Origin: a bacterium
Lineage (GTDB): Bacteria; Planctomycetota; J058; JAJDCP01
Assembly: GCA_030428695.1 (NCBI GenBank)
Contig: JAUIEM010000020.1
Span: 1-41,196 of the forward strand
Length of the DNA stretch: 41,196 bases
Direction: 5' to 3'
Part shown: positions 40,688 through 41,196 of the stretch, one piece after another
Layout of the letters: each line of letters starts with the position of its first letter
Numbering within the stretch: position 1 is the first letter of the stretch
Position numbers and translations under genes: made by a program
The notes under the pieces: generated by a model
Database searches by the model: none
Told to the model about the DNA's origin: nothing
What the model saw: the letters and a program-made list of their open reading frames with translations, nothing else

Positions 40688-41196
40688 CAGGGCTGCTTCT
40701 TGACCGTGACGGTGTAGCTGCCGGTGCCGGTCGAGCTGTAGTGGCGCACCTTGACCGAGCCGATGCTGCCCGCGTTGCCGGTCCAGGTCACGCGCGAGGC
40801 GTAGCCGAGGCCGGGGGCGTCATCGTTGCTCGCGAGCAGGGTGACGCCGTCGTGGGCGTAGACCTCGAGCACGGTGTCCATGTTGCCGGCCACCGAGGTC
40901 TCGATCACGTAGGTCGCCTGAGGCGGGGGGAAGATCGCGATCACGGCTTCCATCCAGTGGAAGTAGTCGACGTCGCCGGCGCTGTCGATCACACCGGAGG
41001 TCGGCGCGCCACCGAGGGTGATCTCGGTCGCATCGGCCGGGGTGTCGCCGTGGTCGTCGGTGCCCGGGCCGGGCACGTTGTTGACCGGGGTCGAGGTCGC
41101 CCAGATCTCGTAGTCGCCCGTGCCGCTGGTGCTGTAGTGGCGGACCTTGGCATACAGCACGGCGCCCCACACGTCGGTGTGGACGACGCGGGAGGC
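40687..41196 (-). CDS. C-terminal part of a tandem PPC-domain protein (5' end outside window)
   Basis: The frame is open to the window edge. The visible 169 residues contain one complete and one partial copy of a bacterial pre-peptidase C-terminal (PPC) domain: DVDYFHWME, an N-M-D-T-V-L-E-V-Y strand, ASNDDAPG, and the closing KVRHYSSTGTGSYTV, which repeats as KVRHYSTSGTGDYEIW about 110 residues earlier. PPC domains are beta-sandwiches on secreted peptidases and other exported proteins and are often trimmed after export. A peptidase or sensor domain may lie upstream, beyond the window. It is coupled to the HEAT-like gene. Confidence 0.82.
   Translation of the reverse strand, partial: ASRVVHTDVWGAVLYAKVRHYSTSGTGDYEIWATSTPVNNVPGPGTDDHGDTPADATEITLGGAPTSGVIDSAGDVDYFHWMEAVIAIFPPPQATYVIETSVAGNMDTVLEVYAHDGVTLLASNDDAPGLGYASRVTWTGNAGSIGSVKVRHYSSTGTGSYTVTVKKQP

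Noticed and set aside
1..41196. CRISPR arrays, tRNA or rRNA genes, integrases
   Set aside because: I looked for regularly spaced direct repeats, cloverleaf-like acceptor/TPsiC sequences and recombinase motifs and saw none.

Overview
The window is a gene-dense, very G+C-rich bacterial chromosome segment (roughly 70% by eye, not counted). I find 30 protein genes, no rRNA, tRNA or CRISPR array, and one probable miniature mobile element. The protein content points to a Planctomycetota-like or, less likely, Myxococcota-like organism. The signs are three Ser/Thr-type or kinase-like proteins, DWG and DLG variants of the kinase DFG motif, secreted proteins with prenyltransferase/squalene-cyclase-type repeats, C-terminal D-P-[YF]-G-G-x-P-L-V-Y-R motifs in two paralogues, and a sigma-54-type promoter. 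This placement is inference; no phylogenetic marker is present.

Layout. 1-3185 (+): the end of an unknown gene, a thioredoxin with a zinc ribbon, an ArsC-family reductase and a membrane Ser/Thr kinase. 3154-9835 (-): a small Cys-rich protein, a 939-residue lipoprotein and a tandem pair of paralogous membrane-anchored proteins. 10110-16339 (+): a compact signalling operon made of a lone receiver, a receiver-histidine kinase and a 1577-residue hybrid sensor kinase with an amino-acid-binding-type sensor domain and an Hpt domain. 16513-18749 (+): pssA followed by folK and panC, which are joined in one reading frame. 18959-20401 (+): an atypical kinase behind a sigma-54-like promoter. 20410-22127 (+): two small proteins and an AmpD-type lipoprotein amidase. 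22151-25355 (-): an isoquinoline-1-oxidoreductase-like molybdenum hydroxylase (FeS subunit, Tat-exported catalytic subunit, dihaem cytochrome). 25505-27058 (+): a dicarboxylate/amino-acid:cation symporter with an unusual insertion.

27121-32730 (+) is an operon of two secreted alpha-toroid proteins, a DUF2804 protein and a tandem-kinase protein whose N-terminus looks like a decayed crotonase. A 139-bp inverted-repeat element (32801-32939) separates it from 32978-37110 (-). That second unit holds a ketosynthase-like protein without its catalytic residues, translationally coupled to a three-part fusion: NodB deacetylase, degenerate acyltransferase-like region and C45-type Ntn acyltransferase/hydrolase. 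A proline dehydrogenase (37314-38201, +) is divergent from it. The window ends with a secreted cluster on the - strand: a tandem PPC-domain protein, a HEAT-like anchored protein and a C25-peptidase-like protein.

Most distinctive points: the 27-37 kb region, where three homologues of acyl-metabolism enzymes (crotonase-like, PlsC-like, ketosynthase-like) appear to have lost catalytic residues while being fused or coupled to kinases and hydrolases; the FolK-PanC reading-frame fusion; and the sigma-54-like promoter of the orphan kinase.
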